In this document: positions 6,154-8,087 of the stretch, one piece after another
Layout: each line of letters opens with the position of its first letter
How positions within the stretch are numbered: position 1 is the stretch's first letter
Assembly: GCA_014377495.1 (NCBI GenBank)
Contig: JACMPN010000476.1
Coordinates: 1-8,087 of the forward strand
Reading direction: 5' to 3'
Length of the DNA: 8,087 nt
Source: Candidatus Sericytochromatia bacterium
GTDB lineage: Bacteria > Cyanobacteriota > Sericytochromatia > JACMPN01
The notes under the pieces: model-generated
Told to the model about the DNA's origin: nothing
Seen by the model: the letters and a program-made list of their open reading frames with translations, nothing else
The model's database searches: none
Program-made: the position numbers and the translations under genes

Positions 6154-7827
6154 CTAAAAGCTGGCCGACAGGGAAACTCCGGCTTGGGGGGCGACCGAGA
6201 CGCCTGCCCCCTTGGTCCACATGCCCTGGGCCCCGATATCCGCTCCGAGCCCGACGTTGCCCCACCATTTGGTGAAGCGCACGCCCGCATGCAGGTCGGC
6301 TGTCGGACCGACCGCAGCACCAACGACCATCGGGTTCGGCGCCCCTTTATCGGCCCACGCCATCTCCATCAGGGGGTGGTAATAGTTGCCACCGACGTCA
6401 AGCACCGTGTTGAAGTCGTGCTTCGTACTGCTCAGAAATGGCATGCGGTATTGGTAATCCATGCCGACGCCCAATCGGGAGGTCATCGCCACGGTGGTCA
6501 TCTGCTCCCGCTGGGCGTTGGCACTGCTGGCGGCGTCCGCCGAATTGCCCAGGGCATTTGCGGCATCGCCCAGGAGGTCGGACAAAATCCGGTTGCCGGT
6601 GGTGATCGCCGTGTTGGCGGCCTGATTGAGCGAGGCCATCAAGGTACCCCCCACGTCGCTGGCCGTCGTGTTCAGGATCTCGCCCAATGCCGCCATCTGG
6701 CCGGCAGCCTCGGGCCCGAGTCGATTGGCCAGGTTATTCTGCATGGTGACGATGTAGGCGTCCAGGCTGCCGGGCCCGGTGGCCGCCTGCAACTGCCCCA
6801 AGGCCACGGAAAAGGCCGATAAGGCGGCCTGCATCTGGCTCGGGGTGCTGGCCGATGCCGCCGACTGCATCGCCGACTGCATGGTCCCGACGGCGGCGGA
6901 CAGGTTGTTGAAGTAGCCTGTGAACGCCGTATTCACTTCTTCCGTGAGGATCGGCAGGATCTTGCCGGCGGCATCACCCAACTGGGCGGAGACCCGTTGT
7001 GAAGCCAGGCTGGCGAACTGGTCACGGGCCGTCGGGATGGCGGATTTGACCTGACCGATGAAGGTCTCGCCGGCAGCCTTCACTTTGTCGATGGCGCCTT
7101 TGGCTTTGCCCTTCAGGCTTTCGAACTCTTTTTCGATCTTGTCGGCCAGGGCTTTGCCCCGTTGCACGTTGCGATCCACGGCGCCCTTGTTCCAGCCCAC
7201 ACCGACCTTGTTGTAGAGGCCGGCATTTACGGTTAGCTGGTGGTTGTCCGTCTGGTAGCGGGCTTGGGCGAGGAGGTCCGGGTTGATCTGCAGGAGGGTC
7301 GTCTCACCCAATTTTTGGGCGGTCGCCTGGACCTGCATCCCCCAGGCAATGGAGAAATGCGGTCCAAACGGGGTGCGGGTCATAAATCCGGCATCGAAGC
7401 CCCCGCCCTTGGTGTTGGCCAGGAGGCCGGCGTGGGACTCGCCGCTCACCCGCGTCCGGCTGAAACCAAGGCGGTAAAAACCGGCCCGCATGCCCAGTGC
7501 ATAGCTGTCCCGAGTCTCGTGACCACGGGGGCCGAAGGCATTGTGAGGGCCATTGGACCCTTTGACGATCTCATCGGCAGCAACCGGTCTGCCGGATCCA
7601 CCGCCGGCGACCTTGCCGTTGTCGGTCTCGTCCGGGACGAGCGACAGGGTCGGTGCGGCCGTCCCTTGCATGGCGACCTTGACCGGGCCTTGATCCTTGG
7701 CCCTGGTCGTCGCACCGCCCGGCGGATCGGTGCACTTGGTCGCAGCCGGCTTGATGGCCGGCGGTGGCGAGCCGACAGGGCCCCCAACGGGGGGCTGGCC
7801 TACCGGACGATCGTCATTGCGAACCAT
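6154..7827 (-). CDS. Unrecognised 557-residue protein: barrel-like ends, long helical insert, terminal Phe
   Basis: I do not recognise the family. Residues 1-100 are Pro/Gly-rich and disordered-looking. About 105-215 is rich in short alternating strands with aromatic ends (ALGMRAGFYRLGFSRTRV, FSIAWGMQVQATAQ, HQLTVNAGLYNKVGVGW). About 216-445 is almost all Ala/Gln/Ser-rich helix, beginning with a Lys/Glu coiled-coil-like part (KALADKIEKEFESLKGKAKGAIDKVKAAG). About 446-557 returns to strands (RLGVGMDYQYRMPF, HAGVRFTKWWGNVGLGADIG) and ends AGVSLSASF. The terminal Phe with alternating hydrophobic residues matches the signal that outer-membrane barrels show to the BAM machinery. No Sec signal peptide is present, and an in-frame TAG 18 nt upstream rules out a longer start. 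GAGG sits about 10-13 nt before the ATG. The gene overlaps the rhodanese stop by 14 nt and may have its own promoter. It could be a cytoplasmic repeat protein, a secreted protein using another route, or a barrel whose leader was lost. Confidence 0.75.
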   Translation of the reverse strand: MVRNDDRPVGQPPVGGPVGSPPPAIKPAATKCTDPPGGATTRAKDQGPVKVAMQGTAAPTLSLVPDETDNGKVAGGGSGRPVAADEIVKGSNGPHNAFGPRGHETRDSYALGMRAGFYRLGFSRTRVSGESHAGLLANTKGGGFDAGFMTRTPFGPHFSIAWGMQVQATAQKLGETTLLQINPDLLAQARYQTDNHQLTVNAGLYNKVGVGWNKGAVDRNVQRGKALADKIEKEFESLKGKAKGAIDKVKAAGETFIGQVKSAIPTARDQFASLASQRVSAQLGDAAGKILPILTEEVNTAFTGYFNNLSAAVGTMQSAMQSAASASTPSQMQAALSAFSVALGQLQAATGPGSLDAYIVTMQNNLANRLGPEAAGQMAALGEILNTTASDVGGTLMASLNQAANTAITTGNRILSDLLGDAANALGNSADAASSANAQREQMTTVAMTSRLGVGMDYQYRMPFLSSTKHDFNTVLDVGGNYYHPLMEMAWADKGAPNPMVVGAAVGPTADLHAGVRFTKWWGNVGLGADIGAQGMWTKGAGVSVAPQAGVSLSASF

Positions 7828-8087
7828 GATCCATAACCCTCGCTACCGGCCACCGCAGGTCAGCGGGATGCACGTAATATCTGTCATACCCCGACCGGAA
7901 CCAAGGCAAACATGGGACGTCCCGGGACCACGCCGGTGACGGGGACCAATACTCCGGGACGGTGGAATCGACCTCGGCGCTCCAGCGGGCGATGCCGCCG
8001 CTAAGACTGCGGGCCCGGGTGTAGCCCTGCTGCCGCAGGTAGTAGACGACCTGGAAACTGCGCACCCCGTGGTGGCAATACACGATC
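7814..8087 (-). CDS. Rhodanese-like sulfurtransferase, C-terminal part (5' end outside window)
   Basis: Rhodaneses carry sulfur on an active-site cysteine. The visible start IVYCHHGVRSFQVVYYLRQQGY contains the active loop CHHGVR with the Cys and closing Arg; ARSLSGGIARWSAEVDSTVPEY is the normal end of the domain. The gene enters from the right edge and the visible GTG is an internal Val, not a start. About 45 further codons (bases 7948-7817) follow the usual end of the domain, reading WSPSPAWSRDVPCLPWF and so on to VMDHGSQ. That tail has no family match I know and overlaps promoter-like and palindromic DNA, so it may be read-through of a former intergenic region. The last 14 nt overlap the start of the 557-residue gene. 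The catalytic loop looks intact, so activity is likely. Confidence 0.88.
   Translation of the reverse strand, partial: IVYCHHGVRSFQVVYYLRQQGYTRARSLSGGIARWSAEVDSTVPEYWSPSPAWSRDVPCLPWFRSGYDRYYVHPADLRWPVARVMDHGSQ
7876..7904 (-). promoter_or_regulatory. Candidate promoter of the 557-residue gene
   Basis: On the minus strand TTGGTT (7904-7899) and GATATT (7881-7876) are 17 nt apart, a moderate sigma-70-like pair. It would start RNA about 40-45 nt before the ATG at 7827, inside the tail of the rhodanese frame. Confidence 0.35.
7914..7960. repeat. Cluster of five GGGAC/GTCCC boxes, possible operator
   Basis: GGGAC at 7914, GTCCC at 7919, GGGAC at 7924, 7942 and 7956 lie within 47 bases. Two perfect 10-bp palindromes overlap: GGGACGTCCC (7914-7923) and GTCCCGGGAC (7919-7928). 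They sit just upstream of the candidate promoter at 7876-7904, where a regulator site would be expected. Confidence 0.4.

Noticed and set aside
5969..6268. An extra 100 residues at the front of the two-helix membrane protein.
   Set aside because: The stretch overlaps the end of the 557-residue gene, is Arg/Gly-rich, and a strong AGGGG site marks the start at 5968.
6112..6822. A 236-codon plus-strand frame opposite the 557-residue gene.
   Set aside because: The minus-strand frame is far longer, has a better protein-like pattern and a ribosome site; the plus frame is Gly/His/Arg-rich and looks like a shadow.
7240..7836. A 198-codon plus-strand frame at the right side.
   Set aside because: It is antisense to the 557-residue gene and its composition (Gly/Arg/Val without motifs) fits a shadow frame.

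Overview
The window comes from a GC-rich, Gram-negative, flagellated bacterium. The left half (about 1-4333) is an early flagellar operon read on the minus strand, in transcription order flgB, flgC, fliE, fliF, fliG and a truncated fliH-like gene that leaves the window at base 1. The FliG and FliF proteins keep all canonical motifs. By eye they resemble the general Gram-negative type (for example Nitrospirota or deltaproteobacterial) more than the divergent alphaproteobacterial one, but I cannot name the genus without a search. The genes are tightly packed: flgB and flgC share one base (TAATG), flgC-fliE are 2 nt apart, fliF-fliG 6 nt apart, and fliG overlaps the TTG start of fliH. Together they encode the proximal rod (FlgB, FlgC), the MS-ring/rod adapter (FliE), the MS ring (FliF), the rotor switch protein that receives torque (FliG) and the export-ATPase regulator (FliH).

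From 4334 to about 4904 there is no convincing intact gene. This stretch holds the flgB leader with a tentative promoter, an inverted repeat, and a minus-strand open frame (4781-5014) with a His-rich end that may be the tail of a lost gene. That frame overlaps the start of the only plus-strand gene, a short GGDEF-domain gene (4905-5444). It has no sensory domain and is altered at the catalytic motif (GGEKF), the inhibitory site (RASG for RxxD) and the leading LTGLxNR motif. It looks like a non-enzymatic or decaying diguanylate cyclase relic.

The right part (5471-8087) is again on the minus strand: the 3' end of a rhodanese-like sulfurtransferase, an unrecognised 557-residue protein, and an unrecognised 165-residue protein with two membrane segments. 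The 557-residue protein is the most unusual item. It looks like a beta-barrel domain split by a long Ala-rich helical insert and ends in a Phe-terminated strand, yet it has no signal peptide. Its likely promoter and a cluster of GGGAC boxes lie inside the odd C-terminal tail of the rhodanese frame. I see no CRISPR array, tRNA, rRNA, insertion sequence or complete defence system. The flagellar half is ordinary; the novelty is in 4780-8087.
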